Assembly: GCA_902560075.1 (NCBI GenBank)
Contig: CACEKE010000006.1
Coordinates: 1 to 64,000 of the forward strand
Reading direction: 5' to 3'
Source: an uncultured Pelagibacteraceae bacterium
GTDB taxonomy: Bacteria > Pseudomonadota > Alphaproteobacteria > Pelagibacterales > Pelagibacteraceae
Length of the DNA stretch: 64,000 nucleotides
How positions within the stretch are numbered: the stretch's first letter is position 1; each line of letters starts with the position of its first letter. Below, piece after piece: positions 34,475 through 42,463 of the stretch. The notes beneath the pieces are model-generated. The model was given only the letters and a program-made list of their open reading frames with translations. It had not been told where the DNA came from and searched no databases. The position numbers were made by a program, and so were the translations under genes.

Positions 34475-36871
34475 TCATGCGACCATACTTTCTGCTTTTT
34501 GCAAGTCAACCGCAACTAATTGACTAATACCTTTCTCTGGCATAGTTACACCATATAGCCTATCCATTTTTGACATAGTTAGCGCATGGTGAGTTACAAT
34601 TATAAATCTTGTCGAAGTAATCTTAGTTAGTTCATCCAACAAATTACAAAATCTGGTTACGTTAGCATCATCTAAAGGAGCATCAACTTCATCTAAAACA
34701 CATATTGGAGATGGATTGGTTAAAAAAACTGCAAATATAAGTGATAATGCTGTTAAAGCTTGCTCACCACCTGAAAGTAGTGTGATTGATTGCAGCCTTT
34801 TTCCTGGAGGACTAACAAGCATCTCAAGTCCAGCATCTAATGGATCATCAGAATCTACCAGCTCTAATTTTGCGTTGCCTCCATTAAAAAGTTTTGTGTA
34901 AACCTCATTGAATTTTCTATTAACTTTCTCAAATGCATTTAATAATTTTTCTCTACCTTTTTGATTTAATTCGTTAATACTCTCTTTCAACTTTATAATT
35001 GCACTTACTAAGTCTTGTCTATCTTTTTCCATTTTTTTAATTTCATCTTCATATTTACTTGTCTCCTCATCAGCTCTTAAGTTGACAGATCCTAATTTAT
35101 CTCTTTGTCTTTTTTTCTCATCAAGTAACTCTTCTTGGGTTAACGCATCCGGAAATTCATCTTCTTTTTCTAAATTAGAATAATTTAATAATTCACTCTC
35201 ATTTAAACTTAGCTCATCTTGCACTCTGTCCAATAAGTCTTGTCTTCTTTTGTTTAAGCCTTCGACTGTTGCTCCAGAACTAGCTTTTCTTTCTCTAATC
35301 TCTATTGAGCTTTCCTTAGTAAAATTTAAATTTTTTCTTAACTCAGAAATTTTTTCATCTAGATCACTTATTTTTATCTCGTTTGCACTTTTTTCTTGTT
35401 CAGAAATTCTTAAATTTTCAGAAATTTTACCTTTCTTCTCCGCTTGTGATTGAGGTTGACTCTCAAATTCATCTAATTTGTCATTAAACTTTATTTTTCT
35501 TTCCTCAAGCTCATTAACCATTTTCTCCGAGTTAATTGCCAAATTTTTCCAACTCTCAATTTCAGTTTCTATCGTTTTGATTCTTTGACTTCTTTTAATA
35601 GAATCTTTTTTAATATTTTGATTTCTACTATAGCTATCTGCATATTCTTCAATAAGGTTTTTACACTCATCTAAAAGCAAGATAGCTTCACCATTTTTAT
35701 TTGATTTTATTAATTCCTTAATATTTTCAATTTCGTGCTGAAGTTTATTTTTCGAATTATTTAAATCTTCACTAGATTTTTTCTCCGTCTCGTAATATTT
35801 TGAATCTATATCAATTAATTCACTTTTTTCTTCTTTTAGTCTTTTCTCATTTGAGTTGGCATCAATAATAATACTTTTTTCTCGATCTTTATCCTCAGAA
35901 ATCATTCTAAGAGAATTTTTAATGTTTTCCATTTCATTTTTTATTCTCTCATTTTCTTCATCAATATTTTTTAATTCTAAATTTAATCTTTGTATCTTTG
36001 ACAGATCTTCCATATTCTTTTCTCTAATAGGATTAACTTTTTCTAAATTTAAATCTATTTCGTCTTCAATTTTCGCTAATTCTGTATTAAATTTCTCAAC
36101 TTCTTGTTCTGCTTCTAGATTAATCTCATTTTCAATTTTTATCTCTCTATCTATTTCTCTTAATTTTAAAAAATATAAGCCAGCTTCAATTTTTTTTATC
36201 TCCTCTGAAATTAATTTATATCTCTGAGCTTCCTCTGCTTGCTTTTGTAAATTGATTAATTGTTTTTCTTGTTGTCTTCTTAATTCATCTGCTCTTTTGA
36301 GATTATTTTCAGCCGCCCCAAGTCTTAATTCCGCCTCGTGTCTTCTCACATGTAATCCCGCAATACCTGCTGCCTCTTCTAAGATAGCCCTTCTATCTGC
36401 TGGTTTTGCAGTCACAAGAGCTCCAATTCTTCCTTGACTAATTAACGATGGTGAATGTGCTCCTGTTGATAAATCTGCAAAAAACATTTGAGCATCTTTT
36501 GCTCTAACTTCTTTATCATTAATGTAAAATTTGGAACCTTTATCTTTTTCTATTTTTCTTCTTATCTCTATTTCATCTAAATCCTTAAATTTTGCAGAGC
36601 CATCTTTATTATCGTTTGTCAAATTTATAGATACTTCAGCTAAATTTTTTGAGGGTTTGTTAGAGGTACCCGAAAATATTACATCCTCCATTCCTGATCC
36701 TCTCATACTTTTTGCAGATGTTTCACCCATGCACCACCTCAATGACTCTACAATGTTTGATTTTCCACATCCATTAGGCCCGACAATTCCTGTTAAACCT
36801 TCTTTTATGTCAAAAGTAGTTTTTTCGGCGAAAGATTTAAATCCGTTTATCTGGATTTTTTTAAACTCCAT
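34475..36871 (-). CDS. smc: Chromosome segregation ATPase SMC, short form without evident hinge
   Basis: Condensin ATPase. The N-terminal head has MEFKKIQINGFKSFAEKT and Walker A GPNGCGKS (31-38). The C-terminal head has signature LLSGGEQALTALS (698-710) and Walker B ICVLDEVDAPLDDAN (723-737). Between them lie charged coiled-coil arms (about 170-375 and 425-660). The total is 798 residues against roughly 1150-1190 for typical bacterial SMC. I find no glycine-rich globular hinge in the centre; only a short region around 385-425 (with GEAILLLDECKN) breaks the coil pattern. It lies between a DsbA-like gene and atpI. Both heads look intact, so the gene is not a simple truncation. Confidence 0.9.
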   Translation of the reverse strand: MEFKKIQINGFKSFAEKTTFDIKEGLTGIVGPNGCGKSNIVESLRWCMGETSAKSMRGSGMEDVIFSGTSNKPSKNLAEVSINLTNDNKDGSAKFKDLDEIEIRRKIEKDKGSKFYINDKEVRAKDAQMFFADLSTGAHSPSLISQGRIGALVTAKPADRRAILEEAAGIAGLHVRRHEAELRLGAAENNLKRADELRRQQEKQLINLQKQAEEAQRYKLISEEIKKIEAGLYFLKLREIDREIKIENEINLEAEQEVEKFNTELAKIEDEIDLNLEKVNPIREKNMEDLSKIQRLNLELKNIDEENERIKNEMENIKNSLRMISEDKDREKSIIIDANSNEKRLKEEKSELIDIDSKYYETEKKSSEDLNNSKNKLQHEIENIKELIKSNKNGEAILLLDECKNLIEEYADSYSRNQNIKKDSIKRSQRIKTIETEIESWKNLAINSEKMVNELEERKIKFNDKLDEFESQPQSQAEKKGKISENLRISEQEKSANEIKISDLDEKISELRKNLNFTKESSIEIRERKASSGATVEGLNKRRQDLLDRVQDELSLNESELLNYSNLEKEDEFPDALTQEELLDEKKRQRDKLGSVNLRADEETSKYEDEIKKMEKDRQDLVSAIIKLKESINELNQKGREKLLNAFEKVNRKFNEVYTKLFNGGNAKLELVDSDDPLDAGLEMLVSPPGKRLQSITLLSGGEQALTALSLIFAVFLTNPSPICVLDEVDAPLDDANVTRFCNLLDELTKITSTRFIIVTHHALTMSKMDRLYGVTMPEKGISQLVAVDLQKAESMVA

Positions 36872-36879
36872 TCAATGAT

Positions 36880-37461
36880 TTATATCATTTTTTCTAAAGT
36901 TTTTTTTAAATTTTTATAATTAAGCTTTTTATCGAACTTTTTATCATTTATTATAAGGGTAGGTGTTGACTGTATGTTATATTTCTTTGCACCATCGATT
37001 CGCTCCTCTAAAATATGGTCCTCTAAATTTTTGTTATTAACACACTTTTCAAAATCAAGATTGAAATTGCTATCTTTTAAACTATTTTTTAAATTATTAT
37101 TAATCTCAAGAATATTGTTACCTTTAATCCATTGATTTTGTCTTTTATATAAATAATGAAGAATTTTTGAGTCTCCATTATTTTCACAATGTGCAATTTT
37201 TGAAGCGTTCAAAGCAGCGAGATCTAGTGGAAAATTTCTAAATTCAATATTAATTAATCCGGTATCAATAAATTCTTTTTTAAGTTCTGGATAAACTTTT
37301 GTATGAAAGTCTCCACAGAATCTGCAAGTTAATGATTCATAGGCAATTATTTTAATTTTTGCATCTTTGTCTCCCTCTATAATGGGTACAATATTTTCAG
37401 CGATAGCTAAAGTTTTAAAATTTAGAAATATTGTAATTATAATTAATACGAAATTTTTCAT
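36880..37461 (-). CDS. DsbA-family thiol oxidoreductase, exported
   Basis: Thioredoxin-fold protein of 193 residues. Residues 1-21 form a signal peptide (FVLIIITIFLNF core, ending ALA). The active site is CRFC (Cys46 and Cys49) in YESLTCRFCGDFH, and the cis-proline block is STPTLIIN near residue 171. This resembles the Com1/DsbA-like group that oxidises or isomerises disulfides in the periplasm. It lies between the DUF721 gene, overlapping it by four bases, and smc. Confidence 0.9.
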   Translation of the reverse strand: MKNFVLIIITIFLNFKTLAIAENIVPIIEGDKDAKIKIIAYESLTCRFCGDFHTKVYPELKKEFIDTGLINIEFRNFPLDLAALNASKIAHCENNGDSKILHYLYKRQNQWIKGNNILEINNNLKNSLKDSNFNLDFEKCVNNKNLEDHILEERIDGAKKYNIQSTPTLIINDKKFDKKLNYKNLKKTLEKMI

Positions 37462-37931
37462 CTACTTTTAAAAATATCACTCATTTTTTTTAAAGATTTT
37501 TTAATGTCATCATTTTTTATAGTATTAATTTTTTTTGAAAATTTGTTTTTTGTCACAACCATTATTTTATCTTTTTTTGTATTTAAAGACACTCCATCAA
37601 ATGTTTTAATTCTAATATCGTTTACAACATCATACCCAAAATAATAATTTATTTTGTCAATTATTTGTTTTTTTGAGTATTCAACATCAACTTCATGTCC
37701 GTGTTTTACCATTATATTCAAACTTTTGCCTTTTAAATTAGATTTTTTGTAAGATTTTGGGTAACAAATATTAAACAAATCTTTACCTACTAAATATTTC
37801 CAATTATCCAAAGTTTTAGAATAAATTTCTCCCTTTTTAGAAATTATTTTTTTAATTTTTGTGGGTAAAGTGTTTTTAAATGATCTTAATCCTTGAATGG
37901 AATTATATCTCTGCTTAGTATCAAATTTCAT
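37458..37931 (-). CDS. DUF721 (DciA-like) protein
   Basis: A 157-residue basic protein. The segment WKYLVGKDLFNICYPKSYK followed by LNIMVKHGHEVDVEY matches the DUF721 family, whose founding member DciA loads the replicative helicase in bacteria lacking DnaC. The C-terminal third is lysine-rich and variable. Its start codon abuts that of mutY on the other strand with no base between. The mutY-DUF721-DsbA-smc order occurs in other alphaproteobacteria. The helicase-loading role is inferred. Confidence 0.78.
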   Translation of the reverse strand: MKFDTKQRYNSIQGLRSFKNTLPTKIKKIISKKGEIYSKTLDNWKYLVGKDLFNICYPKSYKKSNLKGKSLNIMVKHGHEVDVEYSKKQIIDKINYYFGYDVVNDIRIKTFDGVSLNTKKDKIMVVTKNKFSKKINTIKNDDIKKSLKKMSDIFKSR

Positions 37932-38921
37932 ATGGCTACTTTGAACATATCAAATAAAATTTTAAATTGGTATGATAATAACAAAAGAGATCTTCCTTGG
38001 CGTCATCCCAAATCAAAAGAACAGTCTCATTATTATACTTTAATCAGTGAATTTATGTTGCAACAAACTCAGGTAAAAACAGTAATACCATATTTCAAAA
38101 AATTTGTTTATGAAATACCAAATATAAACAGTTTATCTAAGGTAGATGATAGAAAGTTGCTCAAATTATGGGAGGGTTTGGGCTATTACTCTAGAGCAAA
38201 AAACCTTAAAAAGACTGCAAAATTAATTTTAAAAAGAAAAAAGAAGCATCTATTGCCAGATACATTAAAAGACCTAAAGAAATTACCCGGTATCGGTGAT
38301 TATACCTCTAGAGCTATATTAGCTTTAGAGTATAACCAAAAAGTAATTCCATTAGACGGTAATATTGAAAGATTAATTAAAAGAATTTTTTATTTGAGGA
38401 AAATTAACGAAATAAAAAAAGAGAACTTAATGCTAAAAACACATCTACTCGGATACTCCTCTAGGCAAAGAGATTACGTGCAGGCTTTAATGGAATTAGG
38501 ATCTTTAATATGTAAACCGTCCGATCCTTTATGTAATAATTGTCCTATAAATAATAAGTGTGCTTCGTTTAAACTAAAAGATTTTAAAATTTTAAAAAAA
38601 ATAAAAAGTAATAAAGTAAAATATTTTAAAGCTGATATTTACTGCGGCAAAGAAAAGACATTCCTAATTAAAAATAATAAATTTAATTTTTTAAAAAATC
38701 TTTTAATTTTTCCAATGCATGAGATAAAGGCTATAGAATATAATTCATCTAAAAGTAAAAAATTTCAAATTAAAATATCTAATATGAATATGAAAATTTT
38801 AATAAATAAAAATAATAAAATTCCGAGTAAAAAAGGGACAATTGTCAATTATAATAAAATAGGTAATGCTATTATACCCTCTTTCACGAAAAAAATATTT
38901 AATGTAGCTTTAAGTCAATAA
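37932..38921 (+). CDS. mutY: A/G-specific adenine glycosylase
   Basis: Base-excision enzyme that removes adenine opposite 8-oxoguanine. Seen: catalytic Glu in LISEFMLQQTQV (Glu40), helix-hairpin-helix KKLPGIGDYTSRAI with catalytic Asp in PLDGNIERL (about 142), and the iron-sulfur loop CKPSDPLCNNCPINNKC. The C-terminal MutT-like domain is present but poorly conserved. I start at the ATG giving MATLNISNK, whose first residues fit the family; a start 13 codons upstream would overlap the divergent DUF721 gene. Confidence 0.95.
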   Translation: MATLNISNKILNWYDNNKRDLPWRHPKSKEQSHYYTLISEFMLQQTQVKTVIPYFKKFVYEIPNINSLSKVDDRKLLKLWEGLGYYSRAKNLKKTAKLILKRKKKHLLPDTLKDLKKLPGIGDYTSRAILALEYNQKVIPLDGNIERLIKRIFYLRKINEIKKENLMLKTHLLGYSSRQRDYVQALMELGSLICKPSDPLCNNCPINNKCASFKLKDFKILKKIKSNKVKYFKADIYCGKEKTFLIKNNKFNFLKNLLIFPMHEIKAIEYNSSKSKKFQIKISNMNMKILINKNNKIPSKKGTIVNYNKIGNAIIPSFTKKIFNVALSQ

Positions 38922-40039
38922 TGAAAAAAATTTTGATTATTGGCGCAGGAATTTCTGGACTTTACTTGGCTAACCTTCTGGAAAAAAATGGAAACTATGA
39001 TTATAAAATTTTAGAAAAAAAAAAGGTTTTTAATTTACAGGAGGGATATGGCATTCAGCTTTCAGTTAATGGTGTTAAATTATTAAATGAAATAGGATTT
39101 AGACAAATAGCTATACACGACATCAACTACCCTAGAAATATAAATTTTTATAATTCAAAAAATCTTAAATTAATTTCTAAAATTGAAATTTCTAAGTTTA
39201 ATAAAAATCAAAATTTTTATACGACGATTAAAAGGTCAGTTTTAGTTAATTTTTTAATAAAAAACATACCAAAAGAAAAAATTATTTTAAATACAGATAT
39301 AGAAAGTATTGATCAAAATGATCAATTTAAAATTAATATTAAGAATAATGTTTCAGAGATATCCGATTATTTAGTGATATGTGATGGTGTATTTTCTAGA
39401 AGTAAAGAAATGGTTTTAAAACAAATTAAAAGTATTAAATTTCACAATTCTGTTGCAATAAGAGGTAATTTAAAAAATATTGAGAATAATGATGTTTCAT
39501 TATATTTGGGACCAAATTTTCATTTTGTTACATATCCTGTTAATCAAAGTAATGAAGCAAATTTTATATCCATAATAGCAGAAAAAAATTTAGAGAAGAT
39601 TAAAAATGGAAATAAAAATATAATAATTAAAGAATTCATTGATATTTTATCAAAAAATTCCGTATTTAATTTTAAAAATAATCTTGAGAATATCTCTTTA
39701 TATCCAATATTTGTAAGCAGTAAATTTGATAAACCAAAAAATAAAAAAATTTTTTTATCAGGAGATGCATTGTATGCTTTTCCGCCCTCATTCGCTCAGG
39801 GAGCATCTCAATCAATTGATTCTGCGTATGAGGTTTTTAAAAATTTAGAGGGCGTTAGCGATAATTATTATGAGAGTAGAGAAGAGAAAATAAAGCAAAT
39901 TAAATCAAGATCCGAATTTAATCATTTTGCTTTTCAGGTCTCAAATCCAATAACAATATTTTTTAGAGACATTGCGTTGAAGTTTCTTTCAAAAAATAAT
40001 AGTTTCTTAGAAGGTTATTTAGGCAAGGTTTATAGATAA
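38921..40039 (+). CDS. FAD-dependent monooxygenase
   Basis: Flavoprotein hydroxylase of 372 residues in the para-hydroxybenzoate hydroxylase fold. The N-terminal FAD motif is ILIIGAGISGLYLANLLE, GYGIQLSVNGVKLLNEIGF follows, and the second FAD motif is LSGDALYAFPPSFAQGASQ. It overlaps mutY by one base. It could act on ubiquinone precursors (UbiH-like) or on an aromatic compound; the sequence does not decide. Its 3' end overlaps convergent ccrM by 21 bases. Confidence 0.8.
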   Translation: MKKILIIGAGISGLYLANLLEKNGNYDYKILEKKKVFNLQEGYGIQLSVNGVKLLNEIGFRQIAIHDINYPRNINFYNSKNLKLISKIEISKFNKNQNFYTTIKRSVLVNFLIKNIPKEKIILNTDIESIDQNDQFKINIKNNVSEISDYLVICDGVFSRSKEMVLKQIKSIKFHNSVAIRGNLKNIENNDVSLYLGPNFHFVTYPVNQSNEANFISIIAEKNLEKIKNGNKNIIIKEFIDILSKNSVFNFKNNLENISLYPIFVSSKFDKPKNKKIFLSGDALYAFPPSFAQGASQSIDSAYEVFKNLEGVSDNYYESREEKIKQIKSRSEFNHFAFQVSNPITIFFRDIALKFLSKNNSFLEGYLGKVYR

Positions 40040-41110
40040 GCTTTTATTGATAAATCTTTGCCTCAAGTCATCAATTAAAATTGTATTTTTACCATCTTGA
40101 TAGTGCCAATAAGTCCAACCATTATAACTTTCGGTACCCATTATTTGTGCAGCGATTTTATGTATAGAACCTTCTGCATGTTTATATTTTATACTACCGT
40201 CGACCATAATTTTAGCACTAACTTTCTTCTTTTGATCAAAAAGCATCGAACCAGGTTTTAAGATTCCCATCTCTACCAAAGATCCAAATGCAATTCTTGG
40301 CTTTGATTTATTGTTTTCAATTGTATCTAAACTTTCATCATCAATTTTCCTAGTTTTGCTAATTCTCTCTTGCGCCGCTAAAAAATAATTCTTATCTTTC
40401 TCAATACCAAAAAATTCTCTACCTAATTTTTTTGCTACTACAGCAGTAGTTCCAGTTCCTAAAAACGGATCAAAGATTGAATGACCTTTATTTGTTGTAG
40501 CTAGTATTATTCGATGAAGTAACGATTCGGGTTTTTGTGTAGAATGAACTTTTTTTCCATTTTTTTTTAATCTTTCCTTGCCGCTACAAATAGGTAAAAG
40601 CCAATCAGATCTCATTTGTAAATCATCATTTAAACACTTTAATGATTGGTAATTAAAAGTATATTTAGATTTCTTATTTTTTGAAGCCCAAATTAAAGTT
40701 TCGTGAGCATTAGTAAAACGAGTCCCTCTAAAATTAGGCATTGGATTTCTTTTTCGCCAAATTACATCGTTTAATATCCAGTAATCTAAATTTTGCATAT
40801 GATAACCTAATCTAAATATGTTATGATATGAACCAATTACCCAAATACTTCCATTATCCTTCAAAACTCTCTTACATTCTTTTAACCATAAATTTGAAAA
40901 TTCATCATAACTTTTAAAGTCTTTAAACTTGTCCCACTCATCATTTACGCTATCAACCTTTGAATTGTCTGGCCTTTTTAACATTTCACCAAGCTGCATA
41001 TTGTATGGTGGGTCAGCAAATATTAAATCAAAACTTTTTTCTGGAATTTTTTTTAATTCATCAATACAATTTCCATTTACGATTTTATTATTGTAATTTA
41101 AATGTTTCAT
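40019..41110 (-). CDS. ccrM: Cell-cycle DNA adenine methyltransferase, GANTC-specific
   Basis: Orphan methyltransferase that methylates adenine in GANTC, an essential cell-cycle regulator in several alphaproteobacteria. The catalytic motif DPPYNM occurs early (about residue 33) and the SAM motif DPFLGTGTT late (about 207), the beta-class order. The C-terminal part (from about 270: RIAFGSLVEMGILKPG, YNGWTYWHYQDG) is the extra domain characteristic of CcrM. It has 363 residues. No restriction partner is next to it; rnhB lies upstream, as in many alphaproteobacteria. Confidence 0.95.
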   Translation of the reverse strand: MKHLNYNNKIVNGNCIDELKKIPEKSFDLIFADPPYNMQLGEMLKRPDNSKVDSVNDEWDKFKDFKSYDEFSNLWLKECKRVLKDNGSIWVIGSYHNIFRLGYHMQNLDYWILNDVIWRKRNPMPNFRGTRFTNAHETLIWASKNKKSKYTFNYQSLKCLNDDLQMRSDWLLPICSGKERLKKNGKKVHSTQKPESLLHRIILATTNKGHSIFDPFLGTGTTAVVAKKLGREFFGIEKDKNYFLAAQERISKTRKIDDESLDTIENNKSKPRIAFGSLVEMGILKPGSMLFDQKKKVSAKIMVDGSIKYKHAEGSIHKIAAQIMGTESYNGWTYWHYQDGKNTILIDDLRQRFINKSLSINLA

Positions 41111-41123
41111 TTCTATAAAGTTT

Positions 41124-41152
41124 AGTAGACTCTAGCTTAGAGTCTCAGTCAA
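41124..41152 (-). promoter_or_regulatory. ccrM: Candidate ccrM promoter containing GANTC
   Basis: On the minus strand TTGACT (5 of 6 for -35) is followed after 17 bases by TCTACT (4 of 6 for -10), and the ccrM ATG begins 14 bases downstream of the -10. The spacer holds two GANTC sites within a palindrome. In Caulobacter, ccrM transcription responds to methylation of GANTC sites in its promoter, so similar feedback is plausible here. Confidence 0.5.
41127..41145. repeat. Palindrome with paired GANTC sites
   Basis: AGACTCTA and TAGAGTCT form a perfect 8-base inverted repeat with a GCT centre. Each arm holds one GANTC site: GACTC at 41128-41132 and GAGTC at 41140-41144. It sits between rnhB and ccrM, 17 bases before the ccrM ATG. 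No T-run follows on either strand, so a terminator is unlikely. Confidence 0.75.
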
Positions 41153-41191
41153 CTTCAGATTGAAATTTTAATAAATAATTTGTGTTAGAGG

Positions 41192-41764
41192 TTATTTTTT
41201 AATCAATATATTGTGTATAGGCTTAAATTTTTTACGATGATACTCGGTAACCCCAAGTTTTTTAATAGCTAATATGTGTTTTTTAGTTCCATATCCATAA
41301 TTTTTATCCCAAAAATATCCTGAAAACTTTTTTGATAAATTTTTAATAACTTTGTCACGAGAAACCTTAGCGATTATTGAGGCAGCCGATATTTCTGCAA
41401 TTTTTTGATCTCCTTTGACAATGTATCTTAAATTATAATAAGGCATATGGGGAGTTTTGTTTCCATCAATAAGGGTTAAATTTGGTTTTTTCTTTAATTT
41501 TCTAATTGCTCTTTTCATTGCTAACAGTGTTGCATTTAATATGTTGAGTCTTTCAATTTCTTTGACTGAAGCTGAACCTACCGACCAAATAGAATTTTTT
41601 TTAATATATTTATCTAAAACTTCTCTTTTTTGTTTTGAAATTTTCTTGGAATCTTTTAATGATTTTTTATTTATGTTTTTTTTTAATATTACAGCTGCAG
41701 CGTAAACTGGGCCAATAAGACTGCCTCTGCCAGCTTCGTCAACTCCTGCAATTATTTTTTTCAT
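41192..41764 (-). CDS. rnhB: Ribonuclease HII
   Basis: Removes ribonucleotides embedded in DNA and RNA primers. The catalytic residues are visible in GVDEAGRGSLIGPVYAAA (Asp and Glu), TLIDGNKTP (Asp) and IIAKVSRDK. It has 190 residues. It overlaps the uracil-DNA glycosylase gene by one base upstream; ccrM follows after 81 bases. With rnhA this gives the cell both RNase H classes within 16 kb. Confidence 0.96.
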   Translation of the reverse strand: MKKIIAGVDEAGRGSLIGPVYAAAVILKKNINKKSLKDSKKISKQKREVLDKYIKKNSIWSVGSASVKEIERLNILNATLLAMKRAIRKLKKKPNLTLIDGNKTPHMPYYNLRYIVKGDQKIAEISAASIIAKVSRDKVIKNLSKKFSGYFWDKNYGYGTKKHILAIKKLGVTEYHRKKFKPIHNILIKK

Positions 41765-42453
41765 TAGATTTTTATATTTGATCTATCGATTTCTTTTTTT
41801 ATCTCTTTTAGATCTATCCAAGAAAATTTTTTCTGATCAGGTTGTCTTAATAAGTATGCGGGGTGAAATGATACGATAGTTTTATATACTTTGTTTTTAA
41901 TTATTACTTCTTTCCAAGTACCTCTTTCTTTCGTTATCTTAAGTTTATATCCTAGCAAAGCTTCCATTGCTGTACTACCTAACAAGATTAAAATTGTTGG
42001 ATTGATTATTAATATATGTTCACGAAGGAATTCTGAGTATCTTGCCACTTCTTTTGGCTCTGGTTTTCTGTTATTCGGTGGCCTGTAATTAACGACATTT
42101 GTTATGTAAACTTGTTCTCTTTTAATATTTATGGCCATAAGCATTTTATTTAAAAGGATACCTGCCTCTCCAACAAAAGGTTTACCCTGTTCGTCCTCCT
42201 TTTGACCAGGTCCTTCACCGATAATCATTATTTTACTATCTTGTTTACCGTCACTAAATACAATTTTTTTAGCATTTTTTTTTAGTTCACAATTTTCAAT
42301 ATTTTGTATTTTTTTCTCTAAATCTACCAAAAGTTGAGTTTTATTTTCCTGTTCGTCTATCTTTTGGACTCTAATTATAGGTTTATTTGCAAATACATAA
42401 TCTATCTCCATCTCATCAAATATGTCATTTTGATTTTTATCATTAATAATCAT
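41764..42453 (-). CDS. Uracil-DNA glycosylase, family 4-like, lacking most cluster cysteines
   Basis: DNA repair glycosylase of 229 residues that removes uracil. Motifs are clear: IIGEGPGQKEDEQGKPFVG, NVVNYRPPNNRKPEP and a C-terminal SFHPAYLLRQ. Classic family 4 enzymes hold a [4Fe-4S] cluster with four cysteines; this protein has a single Cys (NCELKKN), and the sites near RPPNNR and in the following helix read Tyr. Some other alphaproteobacterial members also lack these cysteines. It starts ten bases from the divergent TPR gene. Confidence 0.88.
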   Translation of the reverse strand: MIINDKNQNDIFDEMEIDYVFANKPIIRVQKIDEQENKTQLLVDLEKKIQNIENCELKKNAKKIVFSDGKQDSKIMIIGEGPGQKEDEQGKPFVGEAGILLNKMLMAINIKREQVYITNVVNYRPPNNRKPEPKEVARYSEFLREHILIINPTILILLGSTAMEALLGYKLKITKERGTWKEVIIKNKVYKTIVSFHPAYLLRQPDQKKFSWIDLKEIKKEIDRSNIKI

Positions 42454-42463
42454 AATATTCAGA

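Noticed and set aside
35856-36437. Long plus-strand frames opposite the smc coiled coil
   Set aside because: Ser/Phe/Ile-rich products are the expected complement of Glu/Lys-rich coiled-coil codons.
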